A stretch of 64,000 nucleotides of DNA from Metabacillus litoralis (GCF_003667825.1 NZ_CP033043.1:2399501-2463500), one strand, 5' to 3'; numbered from the stretch's first letter, positions 1 through 11,377 are shown. The notes: a model not told the origin generated them from the letters alone. Translations and numbers: made by a program.

Positions 1-627
1 TTCAACACGTGATGCAGTTGTGTTATATTTTTTTGCAATATCAGGATATAACACTTTTGTAATTGATCCTAATAATTCGATATCGTTATAAACCATAGAG
101 ATTGCTTCACGTAAGTATAAATAGCCTTTTATATGTGCAGGAACTCCAATTTCATGGATGATGCTTGTAATGCTCGCATCTAAATTTTTGCCTTTGGATT
201 GTGGCTCAACAGCAGGTCTAATTGAAGAATTAGCTCGTTTAATGATTGGCGCAGCATTTCCGCTTACTTGACGGATGTGACTTGCTAAACCTTCCATATC
301 AAACGGCTTTAAAATAAAGTAAGCAGCTCCAAGGTCAACCGCTTTCTTCGTTACATCTTCTTGTCCAAATGCTGTAAGCATGATTACGTTTGGTTGCGGA
401 CGATCCATTTGTCTTAGTTTTTCTAGAACACCAAGACCATCTAAGTGAGGCATAATAATATCCAATACTAAAACATCCGGCTCCTTATCTTTTAACATAT
501 TTAAACATTCTTGACCATTATATGCAACACCAAGAACCTCAATATCATCTTGGCTTGATAAATATTCTTCTAATAAACCAACAAGTTCCCGATTATCGTC
601 AACTATACAAACTTTAATTTTACCCAC
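1..627 (-). CDS. spo0A: Spo0A, sporulation master response regulator (3' end cut by window)
   Basis: Two-domain response regulator that, when phosphorylated by the phosphorelay, binds 0A boxes and starts sporulation and biofilm programmes. The 209 codons present cover the receiver domain (acidic pocket DDN near the start, phospho-acceptor Asp in [12 protein letters not shown], switch Thr in MLTAFGQ, Lys in ILKPFD) and part of the DNA-binding domain up to TTASRVE. The remaining part, including the recognition helix, lies left of base 1. The GTG start at 627 is chosen because a GGAGG site lies at 635-641 with good spacing and the protein then begins [10 protein letters not shown] as in relatives. 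Sequence is very close to B. subtilis Spo0A. Confidence 0.97.
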   Translation of the reverse strand, partial: MGKIKVCIVDDNRELVGLLEEYLSSQDDIEVLGVAYNGQECLNMLKDKEPDVLVLDIIMPHLDGLGVLEKLRQMDRPQPNVIMLTAFGQEDVTKKAVDLGAAYFILKPFDMEGLASHIRQVSGNAAPIIKRANSSIRPAVEPQSKGKNLDASITSIIHEIGVPAHIKGYLYLREAISMVYNDIELLGSITKVLYPDIAKKYNTTASRVE

Positions 628-689
628 AAATACTTCCTCCTCAGTCTTGATTTGCCATTATATCTTATATCTATACATATGATTACATA

Positions 690-722
690 AATCAATTCGA
701 CAATCCAGTAAAAATACCTTTA
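690..722 (-). promoter_or_regulatory. Candidate sigma-H promoter of spo0A overlapping a 0A box
   Basis: On the minus strand an AAGGTATT element (713-720) is followed about 13 bases later by CGAATTGA (692-699), resembling the sigma-H consensus. A perfect 0A box (TTGTCGAA on the minus strand, TTCGACAA at 696-703 on plus) overlaps the -10 element. In B. subtilis spo0A has a sigma-H promoter with 0A boxes used for autoregulation, so the arrangement is expected; the promoter call itself is inference. Confidence 0.5.
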
Positions 723-827
723 TTTTTTTGAAAAAACTTTAAAAAATGGAGGATAACAAAGTTTTTCTTCATTTTACTCTATTTTTCGACTTTATACACC
801 ATTTGACAAATCAAATCCATGTTCGTT

Positions 828-835
828 TTGTCGAA
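828..835 (+). promoter_or_regulatory. Spo0A box upstream of spo0A
   Basis: Perfect TTGTCGAA octamer 130 bases upstream of the other 0A box in the spo0A promoter region. The consensus is well established; function at this site is inferred from position. Confidence 0.5.
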
Positions 836-885
836 AAATCTTTTCACCTTTATTTTACATAATTCCACGGACATTGAAAAGGAAA

Positions 886-928
886 AAGATAAAAAACTGC
901 CAAGAAAAGAAAATTTTCTTGACAGTTC
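886..928 (-). terminator. Rho-independent terminator of spoIVB
   Basis: Read on the minus strand just after the spoIVB stop, the arms AACTGTCAAGAAAA and TTTTCTTGGCAGTT form a long stem followed by a run of T. It isolates spoIVB from spo0A. Confidence 0.85.
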
Positions 929-932
929 CTTA

Positions 933-2228
933 TTAGCTTGCTTTATCTTTTTCTTGATTTCCATAAATATCAATACCTGCTTCATTTAGCATCCATTCAA
1001 TATGAACACCGTAGCCCGAGGTTGGATCATTTACAAAAACGTGAGTAACCGCACCTATGACTTTTCCATTTTGGATGATTGGACTCCCGCTCATCCCTTG
1101 AACAATACCACCGGTTTTATCCAGTAATTTTTCATCTGTGATTTTAATAACCATTCCTTTAGTTGCCGGGAACTTTTGAGGAACAGAGCTAACGACTTCA
1201 ACATCAAATTCCTCAACCTTGTCATTATCAACAACTGTTAGGATTTTTGCTGGACCTTCTTTGACTTCATTTGATAAAGCAATTGGCATCGCCTTATCCA
1301 TTATTCCATTTGTAATATCTTGATTAAGCTCACCAAAGATACCAAAAGGACTATTACGTGTAATGTTACCGATAATTTTGCGATCTCCTGAAAACCTTGC
1401 TAGTTTTTCACCTGGGTTTCCGTTACTACCTTTTTCAATTGAAGTAACAGTTGATCGAACAATTTGACCATTTTCAACAACGATTGGCTTTTTCGTATCC
1501 ATATCCGAAATGACGTGACCCAATGCTCCATATTTTTTAGATTTTGGATCGTAAAACGTCATGGTACCAATGCCTGCTGCCGAATCGCGAATATACAAGC
1601 CAATTCGATATGAACGATCATTTTCATCTTTTAGTGGATACAGTTTCGTTTTAATTTCTTGATCTTCTCTCGATAACACTAAATCAAGTGGCTTACCTGT
1701 ATTACCTGCATCTTGAATAAATGGAGTAACATCACTCATTTGCTCAATTTTTTTCCCGTTTATCTTTGTAATAATGTCGCCTACTTCCACTCCAGCAATT
1801 TCACCTGGAGACTTCTTACCTTCTGCAGTATTAATTTGATGGTGTCCAACCACCAATACGCCAAGAGTATTTAGTTTTACACCAATTGACTGACCTCCAG
1901 GAATGACCTTGAAATCAGGTAACACCTTTACACCTGTTTTTTTCACCGGAAAGCCAGCAAGATCAAATACCACTTCACCTTCTCCTGCTTTTTTCCCATG
2001 AACATCAAGTGTTTTACCATCCGTATTTTTCTGAACAGTAAACGCTGTCTCTGCATCTTGAGAAGCATTTACAGGTATCGAACGATTCACGCTCACATTT
2101 TGTGACTCAAATACCGTCAAATTTTTAGGTATTTTAACGTATTCTTGAACTTCTTTCACAAAACCTAAACTCATTAATAAAACAAGGAGAAGTACACCAA
2201 TTATTTTTCTGATTTTATCTGTCTGCAA
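933..2228 (-). CDS. spoIVB: SpoIVB, sporulation signalling serine protease (S55)
   Basis: Forespore-made protease secreted into the space between forespore and mother cell, where it cleaves SpoIVFA and so triggers pro-sigma-K processing. 431 residues: an N-terminal hydrophobic segment (about 10-24) acting as signal or anchor, a PDZ domain ([13 protein letters not shown] region), then the S55 protease domain with the His in GALGHVISD and the nucleophile Ser in the GMSGSPI motif near the C-terminus. Length matches the family. ATG at 2228 directly follows a purine-rich stretch. It sits between recN and spo0A as in B. subtilis, with its own terminator. Confidence 0.96.
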   Translation of the reverse strand: MQTDKIRKIIGVLLLVLLMSLGFVKEVQEYVKIPKNLTVFESQNVSVNRSIPVNASQDAETAFTVQKNTDGKTLDVHGKKAGEGEVVFDLAGFPVKKTGVKVLPDFKVIPGGQSIGVKLNTLGVLVVGHHQINTAEGKKSPGEIAGVEVGDIITKINGKKIEQMSDVTPFIQDAGNTGKPLDLVLSREDQEIKTKLYPLKDENDRSYRIGLYIRDSAAGIGTMTFYDPKSKKYGALGHVISDMDTKKPIVVENGQIVRSTVTSIEKGSNGNPGEKLARFSGDRKIIGNITRNSPFGIFGELNQDITNGIMDKAMPIALSNEVKEGPAKILTVVDNDKVEEFDVEVVSSVPQKFPATKGMVIKITDEKLLDKTGGIVQGMSGSPIIQNGKVIGAVTHVFVNDPTSGYGVHIEWMLNEAGIDIYGNQEKDKAS

Positions 2229-2407
2229 AAACCTTCACTCTCCTCGCTCCTAACCCACACCATATCTTCTTATATGGCTACAGTTTTAATGTAGCCTTTT
2301 AAGGCCTGATTTATAACTGTAATGGATAGAAATTTAAAGGATTTGTTGTCAGAATTAACATCATTTTGAAAGTGAAACAAGGATGAAATTACCATAAATA
2401 AAAACCG

Positions 2408-2441
2408 AAAAAGCTGCCAACTTATATAGTGGCAGCTTTAA
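2408..2441 (-). terminator. Rho-independent terminator of recN
   Basis: Arms AAAGCTGCCA and TGGCAGCTTT (2410-2419 and 2430-2439) form a perfect 10-bp stem; on the minus strand it is followed by TTTTCGG. It lies right behind the recN stop codon. Confidence 0.85.
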
Positions 2442-2442
2442 C

Positions 2443-4143
2443 TTAACGTTTTGATGAAGAAGCAAGTAACAGAAGTTCTCTTGCATGTTCCTTTGAAAGC
2501 TCCGTTACTTCTACCCCAGCAATCATTCGTCCGATTTCTTTAACTTTCTCGTCTTCTACCAATGGCTTAACACTTGTTTTGGTTCGACCCGATTTTGTTT
2601 CTTTTGCAATATATAAGTGTGTATCAGCCATTGCAGCGACCTGTGGAAGATGTGTAATACATAGAACTTGAGAACCGTTAGAAACTCGATAAATTTTTTC
2701 AGCAATAGCTTGAGCAACACGCCCACTAACACCGGTATCAACTTCATCAAAAATAATTGATGTGATTCCTTGGTGCTGTGAAAAGATACTTTTCATTGCA
2801 AGCATGATCCGTGAGAGTTCTCCACCTGATGCAGTTTTATTTAATGGTTTTAATGGTTCACCAGGGTTAGTAGAAATATAAAATTCAATTTCTTCTGCAC
2901 CTGTTGAAGTATATTTTATCTCGTTAACATTGTTTCTTTTTTCTTTCATGTTAACATCAAAGCTTGTTTTCTCCATATATAACTCTTTAAGCTCTTGATG
3001 AATTTCCTCAATTAGCATCTTAGCATGCTTCTGCCTAATCATTGAAAGGTTTTTCGCCTCAATGGATAAATCTTCTGTAATAGATTGAAGCTCTTTTTGT
3101 AATTTAGTTATATGGCTATCTTTATTTTGTATCGTATCGATTTCCTCTTCAATCTTAGCTGAATAAGTCAAAATCTCTTCAACTGATTGACCATATTTTC
3201 TCTTTAAAGTGTTAATTTCATTCAATCGACCCTCAACGTAATTCAGTCGTCCAGGATCAAATTCTAGAGATTCCAATTCATTTCGTAGCTGATACGAAAT
3301 GTCTTCCAACATATAAAAAGCGTTTGAAACCGTCTCTGAAAGTTCCTTTAAAGTAGCATTAATTTGGCCCACATTTTCAAGCTGACTCATGGCAAGACCT
3401 ATCCAATCTAACCCTTTTTGTTCGCCATGAAGTGAGTTATAACCGTTTTGCAGTGCATCATATATCTTTTCATAGTTCGATATTTGATTTTTCTCTTCTT
3501 GTAATAGCTCGTCCTCTTTTGGCTGTAGCTCTGCCTTTTCTATTTCATCTAATTGAAATTGAAGCAAATCAAGCCGGTGAGCCATTTCCTGTTCATTTTC
3601 GGAAAGCTGGGTAATTTTCTTTTTTAAGCCATCATAATGTCGGTATACATCTAAATAGGCTTCTAATGCATCCTTTACTTCTTGCCCACCATATTGATCC
3701 AGCAATGATAGATGATTTTCCTCGTTCATAAGCTCTTGATTATCATGCTGCCCATGAATATCAACCAAAAGCTGACCAACTTCTCTTAAAACAGCAATTG
3801 TTACTAACTTCCCGTTTATCCGGCAAATACTTTTACCTGTTGAAGACATATCTCTTCTAAGAATAATCATTCCATCACTAACATCAATTCCAAACTCTTC
3901 ACATTTGAGATAAACAGGATGATTCGTATCATCTAATAAAAATAGCGCCTCTAATTCTGCCCGTTTTTCTCCATACCGAACAAATTCCGAAGATCCTCTT
4001 GCTCCTGCTAATAAATGAATGGCATCAATGATGATTGACTTTCCAGCCCCGGTTTCACCAGTTAATACAGTTAGTCCTCTCTCAAATGAAACTGTTAAAG
4101 ATTCAATAATCGCAAAGTTTTTTATTGATAATTCCGCTAACAA
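2443..4143 (-). CDS. recN: RecN, SMC-like DNA double-strand break repair ATPase
   Basis: Early-acting double-strand break repair protein of the SMC-like ABC ATPase family, gathering DNA ends before RecA loading. 566 residues, the usual length. Walker A GETGAGKS at residues 29-36, a long central coiled coil (about 160-400), an ABC signature TASGGELSR and a Walker B followed by DEVDTGVSG in the C-terminal half. Gene order ahrC-recN-spoIVB-spo0A is the conserved Bacillus order. It follows ahrC by 50 bases and may be cotranscribed with it. Confidence 0.96.
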   Translation of the reverse strand: MLAELSIKNFAIIESLTVSFERGLTVLTGETGAGKSIIIDAIHLLAGARGSSEFVRYGEKRAELEALFLLDDTNHPVYLKCEEFGIDVSDGMIILRRDMSSTGKSICRINGKLVTIAVLREVGQLLVDIHGQHDNQELMNEENHLSLLDQYGGQEVKDALEAYLDVYRHYDGLKKKITQLSENEQEMAHRLDLLQFQLDEIEKAELQPKEDELLQEEKNQISNYEKIYDALQNGYNSLHGEQKGLDWIGLAMSQLENVGQINATLKELSETVSNAFYMLEDISYQLRNELESLEFDPGRLNYVEGRLNEINTLKRKYGQSVEEILTYSAKIEEEIDTIQNKDSHITKLQKELQSITEDLSIEAKNLSMIRQKHAKMLIEEIHQELKELYMEKTSFDVNMKEKRNNVNEIKYTSTGAEEIEFYISTNPGEPLKPLNKTASGGELSRIMLAMKSIFSQHQGITSIIFDEVDTGVSGRVAQAIAEKIYRVSNGSQVLCITHLPQVAAMADTHLYIAKETKSGRTKTSVKPLVEDEKVKEIGRMIAGVEVTELSKEHARELLLLASSSKR

Positions 4144-4193
4144 ACAGAATCACACCTCTTATAATAATTTCTATCAATTTATTTCCTAAGGAA

Positions 4194-4643
4194 TTATAGC
4201 ATGTCTAAAAAACGTTGTGTGATTGTATCCGTGTCATTTGGTGTTCTGCAAATGAGTAGAATTGTATCGTCACCACAAATTGTTCCTAAAACTTCATCCC
4301 AATCCAGGTTATCAATTAAAGCACCGATTGCATTAGCATTTCCTGGTAATGTTTTCATCACAAGCATATGCCCTGCAGAATCCACCTTAACAAATGCATC
4401 CATTAAGGCACGCTTTAGTTTTTGTAATGGATTAAACCTTTGGTCAGCAGGCAGACTGTATTTATATCGTCCATCAAGCATTGGTACTTTAACTAGATGC
4501 AGCTCTTTTATGTCCCTTGATACCGTTGCCTGTGTTACATTAAAGCCCATCCCTTTTAATAAATCAACTAATTCATCTTGTGTTTCAATATCATTATTTG
4601 TAATTATTTCACGTATTTTGATATGTCTTTGTCCTTTATTCAT
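4194..4643 (-). CDS. ahrC: AhrC/ArgR, arginine repressor-activator
   Basis: Hexameric arginine-responsive regulator that represses arginine biosynthesis genes and activates catabolism by binding ARG boxes. 149 residues. The N-terminal winged helix (residues 1-70, with [17 protein letters not shown]) binds DNA; the C-terminal oligomerisation domain has the arginine-binding GTICGDDT motif. Nearly identical in pattern to B. subtilis AhrC. The plus strand is open across this gene, but the minus-strand protein is unmistakable. Confidence 0.97.
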   Translation of the reverse strand: MNKGQRHIKIREIITNNDIETQDELVDLLKGMGFNVTQATVSRDIKELHLVKVPMLDGRYKYSLPADQRFNPLQKLKRALMDAFVKVDSAGHMLVMKTLPGNANAIGALIDNLDWDEVLGTICGDDTILLICRTPNDTDTITQRFLDML

Positions 4644-4756
4644 CTAAGGCACCCCTTTTGCATTGATGCAATTCTTCTCTTTTGTATGTTTATACTTCTC
4701 ATCTTATATTAAATCCTTATAAATGTACAGATTTAATAAAAACCCTTTAGAAAAAC

Positions 4757-4772
4757 TGCATAAAATAATGCA
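4757..4772 (-). promoter_or_regulatory. Possible ARG box upstream of ahrC
   Basis: The 16-base palindrome TGCATAAAATAATGCA lies about 115 bases upstream of the ahrC start. It resembles half of the AT-rich 18-base ARG box, but the core is TGCAT where B. subtilis favours TGAAT. Autoregulation is plausible and unproven. Confidence 0.25.
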
Positions 4773-4847
4773 AAATTGGATTTTGGATTTCTTTGTTGAT
4801 TATTAGGAATTGCATGAATATACAGACTATTTTTAGGGCCAATTAAA

Positions 4848-4886
4848 AAAACAGGAAAATAGCTGTGGGCTATTACTCCTGTTTAT
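4848..4886 (-). terminator. Rho-independent terminator of the tlyA operon
   Basis: On the minus strand arms AACAGGA..ATAGC and GCTAT..TCCTGTT form a stem with a small internal loop followed by seven T. The stem overlaps the stop codon of the TlyA-like gene. Confidence 0.8.
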
Positions 4887-5721
4887 CACTTTGCCTTTTT
4901 TCTTTTAGTGTGGCATGCGCTTCCTCTACTACTTGTTTTGCTGATTTTTGAAAATGATTTGTTCCTTTTTCCTGAGAACCTTCCCATCTTATGTGTAAAA
5001 GGAACTCAATATTGCCATCTCCTCCCGTTATCGGAGAAAATGAAAGGTTCTGAATATCATACCCTTCCTTTAGAACGAATTCCATCATTTCTTTTAAAAC
5101 ATGCTCATGTACCTCAGGATCACGTACAATGCCCTTTTTCCCAACAAATTCTTTTCCAGCCTCAAACTGAGGTTTTACAAGAGCAACTACATCGCTTTCT
5201 GCACGTAAAATTGTTTTAAGGACAGGAAAAATTAGTCTTAAAGAAATAAATGAAACATCTATAGATGCAAATTCTGGCATTCCTTTTTCAAAATCAGCTG
5301 GAGTTACGTAGCGGAAATTTGTTCGCTCCATTACAACTACACGTTCATCTTGTCGAAGCTTCCATGCTAATTGATTATACCCTACATCAAGTGCATAAGA
5401 TAACTTTGCACCGTTTTGGAGGGCACAATCCGTAAATCCACCTGTCGACGAGCCGATATCAATCATTATTTTGTCACTAACATTAATATCAAACTCATTT
5501 ATTGCTTTTTCCAGTTTTAAGCCACCACGACTTACATAAGGAAGTGTTTGACCTTTAATTGTTAATACAACATCTCTTGAGACCTTTTCACCGGGTTTTT
5601 CTAATCGCTCTTCGTTCCCATAAATAAGACCTGCCATAACTGCACGCTTCGCTTTTTCTCTTGTATCAAACAAACCATTTTCTACAAGCAGAATATCTAA
5701 TCTTTCTTTTTTACTACTCAT
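4873..5721 (-). CDS. yqxC: TlyA family rRNA 2'-O-methyltransferase (YqxC)
   Basis: Predicted S-adenosylmethionine-dependent methyltransferase acting on rRNA, by relation to mycobacterial TlyA. 282 residues: an S4 RNA-binding domain (about 6-65, with [13 protein letters not shown]) then an FtsJ-like Rossmann fold with the SAM motif [13 protein letters not shown]. The start overlaps the stop of dxs by four bases, so both are translated from one transcript. Substrate in Bacillus is not settled; I infer rRNA from the family. Confidence 0.92.
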   Translation of the reverse strand: MSSKKERLDILLVENGLFDTREKAKRAVMAGLIYGNEERLEKPGEKVSRDVVLTIKGQTLPYVSRGGLKLEKAINEFDINVSDKIMIDIGSSTGGFTDCALQNGAKLSYALDVGYNQLAWKLRQDERVVVMERTNFRYVTPADFEKGMPEFASIDVSFISLRLIFPVLKTILRAESDVVALVKPQFEAGKEFVGKKGIVRDPEVHEHVLKEMMEFVLKEGYDIQNLSFSPITGGDGNIEFLLHIRWEGSQEKGTNHFQKSAKQVVEEAHATLKEKRQSDKQE

Positions 5722-7628
5722 GAGCGAAGTACCTTTTGTTCTTGTTTAGGAATCATAGTTTCTAACTTATGAACAACATGTTCAGTTGTCATTTCGATTT
5801 CCTCAAGTAGCTTCGAAACACTTCCGTGTTCAATAAATCGATCTGGAATACCGATTCTTGAAATAACAGTTTGTATATATTGATGTTCCTGAGCAAATTC
5901 AAGTACAGAGCTTCCAAAACCACCTTGAAGAATGGCTTCTTCAATTGTCAGAATCGGCATTCCCTCAGCAAAGATTTCATGTAACATCTTATCATCTAAA
6001 GGTTTTATGAAACGTGCATTTACAACTCGAATTGATTTTCCTTGTTTCTCTAGGATAGTAGCTGCTTCCATTGCCATTTCAATTGTCGTTCCAAATGTTA
6101 AAATAACAGCATCCGTACCTTGCTTTAACACTTCCCATGTTCCAATCGGAATCACTTTAAGCTGTTCGTCCATAGCTACACCTAAACCATTTCCTCGAGC
6201 ATAGCGTAGCGCAATCGGACCATCATTATATTTAATTGCCGTATTAACTAAATGCTGACCCTCATTTTCATCTTTAGCCATCATAACGACAATGTTTGGA
6301 ACATGTCGTAAAAAGGCAATGTCAAATACACCTTGATGTGTTTCACCATCAGCACCAACTAAACCAGCTCGGTCAATTCCGATGAAAACATTTAAGTTTT
6401 GACGACAAATATCATGAACGACCTGGTCATAGGCTCTTTGTAAGAAAGTCGAGTATATCGCTAAAAACGGCTTCATATTTTGTGTTGCCAGACCTGCTGC
6501 TACTGTAGCTGCATGCTGTTCAGCAATTCCAACATCAAACATGCGATCAGGAAATTCCTGAGCAAAGGCTTCTAATTTAGAACCAACTGGCATTGCTGGT
6601 GTAATAGCTACAATTCGCTCATCTTCACGAGCAAGTTTTTGAACTGTATCACTTACTAGTTTACTCCAGGCAGGACCAATTACTTTTGGTTTTACGAAGT
6701 CACCCGTTTCAATCTTATATGGACCTGTTCCGTGCCAGGTTCCAACTTTATCAGATTCTGCAGGTTGATATCCCTTACCCTTCTTGGTAATTACATGAAG
6801 TAAGACAGGTCCTGAAGTCTTTTTAGCATATTGAAGATTTTCAAACAAATCATCATAGTTATGTCCATCAACAGGACCTAAATAAGTAAAGCCTAGTTCT
6901 TCAAAAAAGACGCCTGAAACTAGCATATACTTTAAGCTGTCTTTCACTCGTTCAGCTGTAGCGGCAAGCTTCCCACCTACTGCTGGAATTTTCTTCAATA
7001 AATATTCCAGCTCATCTTTAACCCAATGGTATTTGCCAGCTGTACGGAGTCTTCCAAGGACATTATGAAGTGCCCCAACATTTGGAGCAATCGACATTTC
7101 GTTATCATTTAAAACAACAATCATGTCTTTTTGCTCATGTCCAATATGATTTAGTGCTTCTAAGGCCATCCCACCTGTTAAGGCACCGTCTCCAATAATC
7201 GGGATAATATGTTCTTTAGATTTTTTAATGTCTCTTGCAATCACCATTCCCATTGCAGCGGAAAGTGATGTTGAGCTATGACCGGTTTCCCATACATCAT
7301 GTTCACTTTCGTCACGTTTTGGAAATCCTGAAAGTCCTTTATATTGACGTAACGTATCAAAATCACCAGCTCGGCCAGTTAAGATTTTATGAACATAAGA
7401 TTGATGGCCAACATCCCAAATAAATTTATCCTGAGGACTATCAAACACTTTATGAAGGGCAATTGTTAATTCAACAACACCCAAATTAGGCCCAATATGC
7501 CCGCCTGTTTCAGATAATTTTTCTATAAGAAATTGACGTATTTCTGCACTAAGTTTTTCGAGTTCATTGTTAGATAATGTTTTTAAAAAGCTAGGGTCTT
7601 TAATGGATAGAAGATCCAAATGGATCAC
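5718..7628 (-). CDS. dxs: 1-deoxy-D-xylulose-5-phosphate synthase
   Basis: Thiamine diphosphate enzyme condensing pyruvate and glyceraldehyde 3-phosphate, first step of the MEP isoprenoid pathway. 636 residues, normal length. The [14 protein letters not shown] region is the Mg-TPP-binding motif; the central Pyr domain has the conserved Glu in [13 protein letters not shown]; a transketolase C-terminal domain follows. Its neighbour ispA supplies the next prenyl chain-building enzyme. ATG at 7628; upstream 289 bases carry no gene. Confidence 0.97.
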   Translation of the reverse strand: MIHLDLLSIKDPSFLKTLSNNELEKLSAEIRQFLIEKLSETGGHIGPNLGVVELTIALHKVFDSPQDKFIWDVGHQSYVHKILTGRAGDFDTLRQYKGLSGFPKRDESEHDVWETGHSSTSLSAAMGMVIARDIKKSKEHIIPIIGDGALTGGMALEALNHIGHEQKDMIVVLNDNEMSIAPNVGALHNVLGRLRTAGKYHWVKDELEYLLKKIPAVGGKLAATAERVKDSLKYMLVSGVFFEELGFTYLGPVDGHNYDDLFENLQYAKKTSGPVLLHVITKKGKGYQPAESDKVGTWHGTGPYKIETGDFVKPKVIGPAWSKLVSDTVQKLAREDERIVAITPAMPVGSKLEAFAQEFPDRMFDVGIAEQHAATVAAGLATQNMKPFLAIYSTFLQRAYDQVVHDICRQNLNVFIGIDRAGLVGADGETHQGVFDIAFLRHVPNIVVMMAKDENEGQHLVNTAIKYNDGPIALRYARGNGLGVAMDEQLKVIPIGTWEVLKQGTDAVILTFGTTIEMAMEAATILEKQGKSIRVVNARFIKPLDDKMLHEIFAEGMPILTIEEAILQGGFGSSVLEFAQEHQYIQTVISRIGIPDRFIEHGSVSKLLEEIEMTTEHVVHKLETMIPKQEQKVLRS

Positions 7629-7882
7629 TCACTTTCAATTCAGTTTGATTCTCTAGTCGATTTCGTTACTTCTATTATATTCTTGTCTATCTATTTTAAC
7701 GTAAAAACCTTATATTTGAAAACGTTTTTAAGAATTCAACAATACTCTATGTTTGATGATCGTAACGTTTTGCAAGCAAAAAAAACTTACCATAAAAATG
7801 CTATAATTACAATGATTTATGTATATAATTGACTTTTATTAAGCTTGAAAACGTTTAATTTATATGAGGAATAGAGAGATCT

Positions 7883-7916
7883 AAAAAAACCGTTACCAAA
7901 CGGAAACGGTTTTTTA
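7883..7916 (-). terminator. Rho-independent terminator behind ispA
   Basis: AAAAAACCGTT and AACGGTTTTTT arms with a 10-base loop lie immediately after the ispA stop codon. The stem has A and T runs on both sides, so it could work in both directions. It separates ispA from dxs. Confidence 0.8.
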
Positions 7917-7917
7917 A

Positions 7918-8802
7918 TCAATGATCTCTTTTGGCAATTAAATCACACATTTGTTCTAATAGTTCAGATGGAACAGATAAGCTTTTTATTAATTGTTTTG
8001 CTTTCATAATATGATCCTCAAGCTTTGTTTTTGCTCCTTGCATAGTTAAGATTGAGGGGTATGTTGTTTTTTCATTAATTGTATCCGAACCTACAGGCTT
8101 TCCAAGTTTTTCTTGATTTCCTTCTAGATCTAAAATATCATCTCGGATTTGAAACGCAATTCCAACATGATAGGAAAACTCTCGTAGCTTGTTAATATCC
8201 TCTTCAGGCGCTTCAGCTAATATAGCTCCTGCAATAATACTAAAAGCGAGTAACTTTGCTGTTTTGTTTTCATGAATAGACTGAAGCTCTTCTATGCTTA
8301 ACTTTTTTGCTTCGCCTTCCATGTCAGCAACTTGTCCACCAACCATTCCTTCTGCACCAGATGCCTTAACTAGTTCAGATATTAGTCTCAGCTTCTGTTC
8401 AGCTGAACAAGTTGGATCATTTGCAATTAGGGCAAAGCTTTGAGTTAATAACCCATCACCAGCTAGCACAGCTATCGCTTCGCCAAATACTTTATGATTT
8501 GTTGGTTTTCCTCGTCTTAGATCGTCATCATCCATACAAGGTAAATCATCATGAATTAATGAATAGGTATGAATCATTTCGATGGCACAGGCAGTCGCCA
8601 AGCCAAGTTCTTCAGGTTTATTATATGTATGTAGCACAGCTAAAACTAAAATCGGTCGTAAGCGCTTCCCACCAGCCTCTAGCGAATAATTCATTGACTC
8701 CTGTAAGATTTTTGGCGTTTGAAGTTCTTTTATATAAAAAGGAAGTGCCTCTTCAATCTTTTGTTTTCTAGTACTTAAAAAATCGTTTAACATGTTGGTC
8801 AC
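7918..8802 (-). CDS. ispA: Geranyl/farnesyl diphosphate synthase
   Basis: Short-chain trans-prenyl transferase making farnesyl diphosphate from isopentenyl and dimethylallyl diphosphate in the cytoplasm. 294 residues. First aspartate-rich motif [10 protein letters not shown] followed by RRGKPT, second motif DDILD. The N-terminus overlaps the xseB stop by four bases, showing translational coupling in an xseA-xseB-ispA unit. Known as yqiD in B. subtilis. Confidence 0.95.
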   Translation of the reverse strand: MTNMLNDFLSTRKQKIEEALPFYIKELQTPKILQESMNYSLEAGGKRLRPILVLAVLHTYNKPEELGLATACAIEMIHTYSLIHDDLPCMDDDDLRRGKPTNHKVFGEAIAVLAGDGLLTQSFALIANDPTCSAEQKLRLISELVKASGAEGMVGGQVADMEGEAKKLSIEELQSIHENKTAKLLAFSIIAGAILAEAPEEDINKLREFSYHVGIAFQIRDDILDLEGNQEKLGKPVGSDTINEKTTYPSILTMQGAKTKLEDHIMKAKQLIKSLSVPSELLEQMCDLIAKRDH

Positions 8803-9053
8803 GATTTTTCTTCCTCCTGAAGCTCAAATGGCTTTAGCTCACCATCTTCACGTAAAATAAAATCCATTTGTTTTTCAACATGCTGAAGCTTATCATGACA
8901 TAACTTTGAAAGTTCCATTCCTTTTTGAAAATATTCAATTGCTTTTTCTAAAGGAACATCACCCTCTTCAAGCTTGCCAACAATCTCTTCTAGCTGTTGC
9001 ATCGCAGTTTCAAATGAAACTTCTTCATTTTTTGTTTGCTTTTCATCACTCAT
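8799..9053 (-). CDS. xseB: Exodeoxyribonuclease VII small subunit
   Basis: Small subunit of the single-strand-specific exonuclease that degrades DNA to short oligonucleotides. 84 residues, mostly helical, with the family pattern [25 protein letters not shown]. Overlaps xseA by eight bases and ispA by four. Confidence 0.96.
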   Translation of the reverse strand: MSDEKQTKNEEVSFETAMQQLEEIVGKLEEGDVPLEKAIEYFQKGMELSKLCHDKLQHVEKQMDFILREDGELKPFELQEEEKS

Positions 9054-10398
9054 GTATTGTTCGCTCCTCTATCCCCTGAACTTGACAATCAATCTGACCA
9101 TCTTTTAATTGTACTTTCAGTTTGTGCCCTGTTTTTATACCATTTACGCTTTTAATCAGCTTGTCATCTTGATAAACAAGACTATATCCACGATCCATAA
9201 TCTTTAATGGACTTAATGCATTTAGTTTAGCAAGTGTTGCTTGAAATTGCGACTGTTTATGCGTTATTAATGTACTCATTTCCCTGTTAAGCTTTTTAAG
9301 TAAGGCTTCATGCTCTAGATTGGATCTTTTTATTTGATCTTTTGGATGTACTTGGGCCAAACGGTTCTGCAAATACATATAGTTATCTCTTTTGCGATTT
9401 ATCGTTCTTTGGCCTTCTTTTGATAATCGGTCCATTATTGTGTCAAGTTGCTGTTCTTTTTGTAGATAAAGCTGCTTTGGATAACGAAATGCATACGAAT
9501 TTTGATAATGATTCAGCTTTTCTTTCTGAGAATTTACCTTCTCTTGTAAAGCTCGTTTCACCCTATTTTTCCGGTCTAACACACGATCAATCAAATCACT
9601 GGCATGTGGAACAGCTTGCTCTGCTGCACCTGTAGGGGTTGGTGCTCGTAAATCTGCAACAAAGTCAGCAATTGTAAAATCTGTTTCATGGCCTACTGCA
9701 GAGATAATTGGCACAGTTGAAGCAAAAATCTCCCTTGCCACAATTTCTTCATTAAAAGCCCAAAGCTCCTCTATAGATCCGCCACCTCGACCAACAATTA
9801 AAACGTCCAATGTTCCTAATTTATTAGCTGTTTTAATGGCTTTTGCAACCGACGCCCCAGCTTGAACACCTTGAACAAGGGCAGGAATGAGAATGACTTT
9901 TGCTAGAGGATAACGTCTGTTTATTGTTGTTAATATATCACGTATGGCCGCTCCAGTTGGTGAAGTTATGACTCCAACTTCATTCGGGTATTTCGGTATT
10001 GGTTTTTTATGTATTTCATTAAAAAGACCTTCATTTTGAAGCTTCTTTTTTAACTCCTCGTAAGCTAGATATAGACTACCAATTCCGTCTGGCTGCATTT
10101 CTTTAACATAAACCTGGTAGCCGCCACTTTGTTCATAAACAGAAATTTCACCACGCATTAATACCTTCATACCATTCTCTGGTCGGAATTTTAATGATTT
10201 GTTTGCCCCAGCAAACATAACTGCTTGAATTCGTGCTTTTTCATCTTTTAGAGTAAAATACATATGACCACGACTATGTAAATTAAAGTTTGAGATTTCC
10301 CCCTTTATCCAAATGTCTGACAAGTGTGGGTCAACATCAAATTTGCGTTTTATATATTTTGTTAGTGCTGTAACAGTTACATATTTTGGTTCATTCAT
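9046..10398 (-). CDS. xseA: Exodeoxyribonuclease VII large subunit
   Basis: Catalytic subunit of exonuclease VII. N-terminal OB-fold ([16 protein letters not shown] onward), a catalytic domain with [10 protein letters not shown] and the [14 protein letters not shown] motif, then a long coiled coil that binds XseB. I place the start at the ATG at 10398 (450 residues): an AGGAGG lies 7 bases upstream and the protein then starts [12 protein letters not shown] as in relatives. The reading frame is open further upstream to 10542, but that part is low quality and lacks family similarity. Confidence 0.95.
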   Translation of the reverse strand: MNEPKYVTVTALTKYIKRKFDVDPHLSDIWIKGEISNFNLHSRGHMYFTLKDEKARIQAVMFAGANKSLKFRPENGMKVLMRGEISVYEQSGGYQVYVKEMQPDGIGSLYLAYEELKKKLQNEGLFNEIHKKPIPKYPNEVGVITSPTGAAIRDILTTINRRYPLAKVILIPALVQGVQAGASVAKAIKTANKLGTLDVLIVGRGGGSIEELWAFNEEIVAREIFASTVPIISAVGHETDFTIADFVADLRAPTPTGAAEQAVPHASDLIDRVLDRKNRVKRALQEKVNSQKEKLNHYQNSYAFRYPKQLYLQKEQQLDTIMDRLSKEGQRTINRKRDNYMYLQNRLAQVHPKDQIKRSNLEHEALLKKLNREMSTLITHKQSQFQATLAKLNALSPLKIMDRGYSLVYQDDKLIKSVNGIKTGHKLKVQLKDGQIDCQVQGIEERTIHE

Positions 10399-10433
10399 TA
10401 ACATGCCTCCTTCCCTTAACAAAAAAATTGAAG

Positions 10434-10466
10434 GAAGGACAGAATATGAAGTTCCATTCTGCCCTT
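10434..10466 (-). terminator. Hairpin between folD and xseA
   Basis: Arms GGACAGAAT (10437-10445) and ATTCTGCCC (10455-10463) with one mismatch. On plus it is followed by seven T, on minus by a T run only about ten bases later. Could be a weak terminator or processing site between folD and xseA, which are otherwise consecutive. Confidence 0.35.
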
Positions 10467-10492
10467 TTTTTGAATTTCTTATTATAAGTTTC

Positions 10493-11350
10493 TTATTTCG
10501 TTTCCAGAACTTGCTTGGCAGATTGAACAGTGTTATGCGCAAGCATAGTAATCGTCATTGGGCCTACTCCACCTGGAACCGGAGTTAGATAACTTGCAAC
10601 TTCTTTTGCTTCTTCGAAAACAACGTCCCCTACTAATTTTCCAGTTTCAAGGCGATTAACACCAACATCAATGACAACCGCACCGGGTTTAATTTGGTCG
10701 CCTTTTATAAAATTAGCTCGTCCAACAGCGGCCACCAAAATATCTGCTTCCTTTGTATAGGATGTCAAATCTTTTGTTTTTGAATGACAATAAGTTACTG
10801 TTGCATGTTCATTTAATAAAAGTTGTCCCACAGGTTTTCCGACAATATTACTTCTTCCAACAACAACCACGTTTTTACCAGCCATTTCTACGCCAACCGA
10901 TTTTATCATTTCTACAATACCAGCAGGTGTACATGGTAAAAATGTTTCTTGCCCTGTCATCATGCGACCGATATTAATTGGGTGGAAGCCATCAACATCT
11001 TTCTGAGGTGAAATTTTCTCTACAACAGCTGTTTCATTGATATGTACCGGAAGCGGAAGCTGAACTAAAATACCATGATATTCATCATTATTGTTATAGC
11101 TTTCGATCACATCTAGCAGCTCTTTTTCCGAAAGACTTTCAGGGAAATGTTCCAATTTAAACCCTACACCAATTTCCTCAGCTGCCTTTTGCTTTCCTCT
11201 AATATAAGAGAGTGATGCTGGATTGTCCCCTACTAAAATAACAACAAGTTTCGGTAGCACACCTTTTGCTTTAATTTGTTCTACCTCAACAGCCAACTCA
11301 CTTCTTTTTGTTTTAGATAACTCTTTACCATCAATTATTGTTGCAGCCAT
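10493..11350 (-). CDS. folD: Bifunctional methylenetetrahydrofolate dehydrogenase/cyclohydrolase
   Basis: Interconverts 5,10-methylene-THF and 10-formyl-THF using NADP. 285 residues. Family signatures are present: substrate-side [13 protein letters not shown] with the catalytic Lys, VQLPLPVHI, the Rossmann motif [16 protein letters not shown] and the C-terminal [10 protein letters not shown]. Lies between nusB and xseA as in B. subtilis. Confidence 0.97.
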   Translation of the reverse strand: MAATIIDGKELSKTKRSELAVEVEQIKAKGVLPKLVVILVGDNPASLSYIRGKQKAAEEIGVGFKLEHFPESLSEKELLDVIESYNNNDEYHGILVQLPLPVHINETAVVEKISPQKDVDGFHPINIGRMMTGQETFLPCTPAGIVEMIKSVGVEMAGKNVVVVGRSNIVGKPVGQLLLNEHATVTYCHSKTKDLTSYTKEADILVAAVGRANFIKGDQIKPGAVVIDVGVNRLETGKLVGDVVFEEAKEVASYLTPVPGGVGPMTITMLAHNTVQSAKQVLETK

Positions 11351-11377
11351 TCCTTATTCCTCCTCAATTATCCCTAA

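Noticed and set aside
2276..2296. Hairpin GGCTACA/TGTAGCC upstream of spoIVB
   Set aside because: Followed by T only on the plus strand, where no gene ends; role unclear.
4201..4647. 148-codon plus-strand frame
   Set aside because: Exact antisense of ahrC; composition follows from the real gene.
7717..7860. Two TTGAAAACGTTT sequences upstream of dxs as possible CcpA cre sites
   Set aside because: Both lack the terminal CA half of the cre consensus (TGWAANCGNTNWCA), and AT-rich chance matches are likely.
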